Source: Xanthobacteraceae bacterium (GTDB taxonomy: Bacteria > Pseudomonadota > Alphaproteobacteria > Rhizobiales > Xanthobacteraceae). Taken from it: DNA of 5,169 nt. The DNA lies in NCBI GenBank assembly GCA_030037185.1, contig JASHRR010000396.1:1-5169 (forward strand). The letters run 5' to 3'. Below, in pieces: positions 4,734-5,169 of the stretch (its first letter is position 1; each line of letters starts with the position of its first letter). A model generated the notes under the pieces. The model worked only from the letters and a program-made list of their open reading frames with translations, was not told where the DNA came from and did no database searches. The translations under genes were made by a program, and so were the position numbers.

Positions 4734-5169
4734 CCTGGCTTGCGCGCACCACCTGATGGCGGATCTTGCCTCAAGGACGTGTCGTGAGGGCCGCAGCCGT
4801 CCCCGTAGTCGACAGGAGGGACCGTTGCCAAGCCAAAATCCAGTCCTTGACGTGGATTGCAGACACCGACATCACGCTTCTGACCCGACTGCGTGCTCGA
4901 CCTTCCACACTGGTCGTCATCGATTGGGCCAGGTGGTCGTCATCCGCCGGAACGACCGGTCGCCATCGTCGGAATGCGCAGCGCAACCTGGCCGCCGGCC
5001 GCGGGAAATCGAAAGGGGCGCGACCCCAAGGCTCGCGGATTCGCCCCGGTAAACCGCCGTCGCTTTGCACCACCGATACCGCGTCTGTTGACCCTGGCCG
5101 TGCAAAAACGTCGTGGCGGCTCTCCGCGGGACGCGAGGGCGTTCCTGCGGACGCTGATCCATAGCGGCC
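4734..5169. other. Region after the dehydrogenase; no recognisable gene
   Basis: Several frames stay open on both strands because the sequence is GC-rich, but their residues are Arg/Pro/Ser-heavy and match no family I know. The least poor candidates are a TTG at 4825, with AGGAGG five bases ahead (75 residues, ending 5052), a TTG-started frame 4766-5164, and a frame from ATG 4974 that is still open at the window edge (65 codons, ending FLRTLIHSG). They overlap each other, so at most one can be real. An 11-base direct repeat (TGGTCGTCATC at 4911-4921 and 4934-4944) is present. No T-tailed hairpin follows the dehydrogenase stop. Confidence 0.4.

Noticed and set aside
4911..4944. 11-base direct repeat TGGTCGTCATC as an iteron or CRISPR-like unit
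   Set aside because: Only two copies 12 bases apart, no further units and no associated genes.
1..5169. CRISPR array, tRNA or rRNA gene, toxin-antitoxin pair, retron or defence system
   Set aside because: No regularly spaced repeats, cloverleaf, rRNA sequence, reverse transcriptase or defence-type motif was found on either strand.

Overview
The window looks like a piece of a high-GC alphaproteobacterial chromosome, most likely from Bradyrhizobium or a close relative (Rhodopseudomonas, Afipia). This is inferred from the style of the plsY tail, the REP-like palindromes behind it, and an acyl-CoA dehydrogenase of a type common in that group. No sequence search was possible.

Layout. Positions 1-333 (+) hold the 3' part of plsY, a membrane acyltransferase of phospholipid synthesis. 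Positions 341-555 carry several palindromes that look like interspersed intergenic repeats and may also end plsY transcription. From about 620 to 3300 no intact gene can be recognised. This stretch is a graveyard of minus-strand remnants. Listed from low to high coordinate they are: two very short unrecognised ORFs (687-985); a degraded ATP-dependent DNA ligase fragment of LigD/LigC type with several frameshifts (1251-1388); a GNAT acetyltransferase lacking its N-terminal part (1635-1940); the N-terminal part of a phage/ICE-type zinc-finger Toprim primase with frameshifts and a lost zinc ligand (about 1949-2325); and the N-terminal part of an ISAzo13-like transposase with a stop and a frameshift (2692-3197). 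Beside the IS end, at 3297-3346, is a 5' stub of an unknown gene with a very good ribosome binding site, apparently cut by the IS.

The only complete, healthy gene is at 3567-4733 (+). It encodes an acyl-CoA dehydrogenase of about 388 residues, probably starting at a GTG. Positions 4734-5169 follow it with no recognisable gene.

The genes do not form a working system. The simplest reading is a decayed integrative element (primase, ligase, acetyltransferase and IS fragments) lodged between two ordinary metabolic genes. I looked for a novel system and found none that the sequence supports. The points of interest are the gene remnants, a chimeric junction at about 1938-1949, and the truncated divergent gene next to the dehydrogenase.
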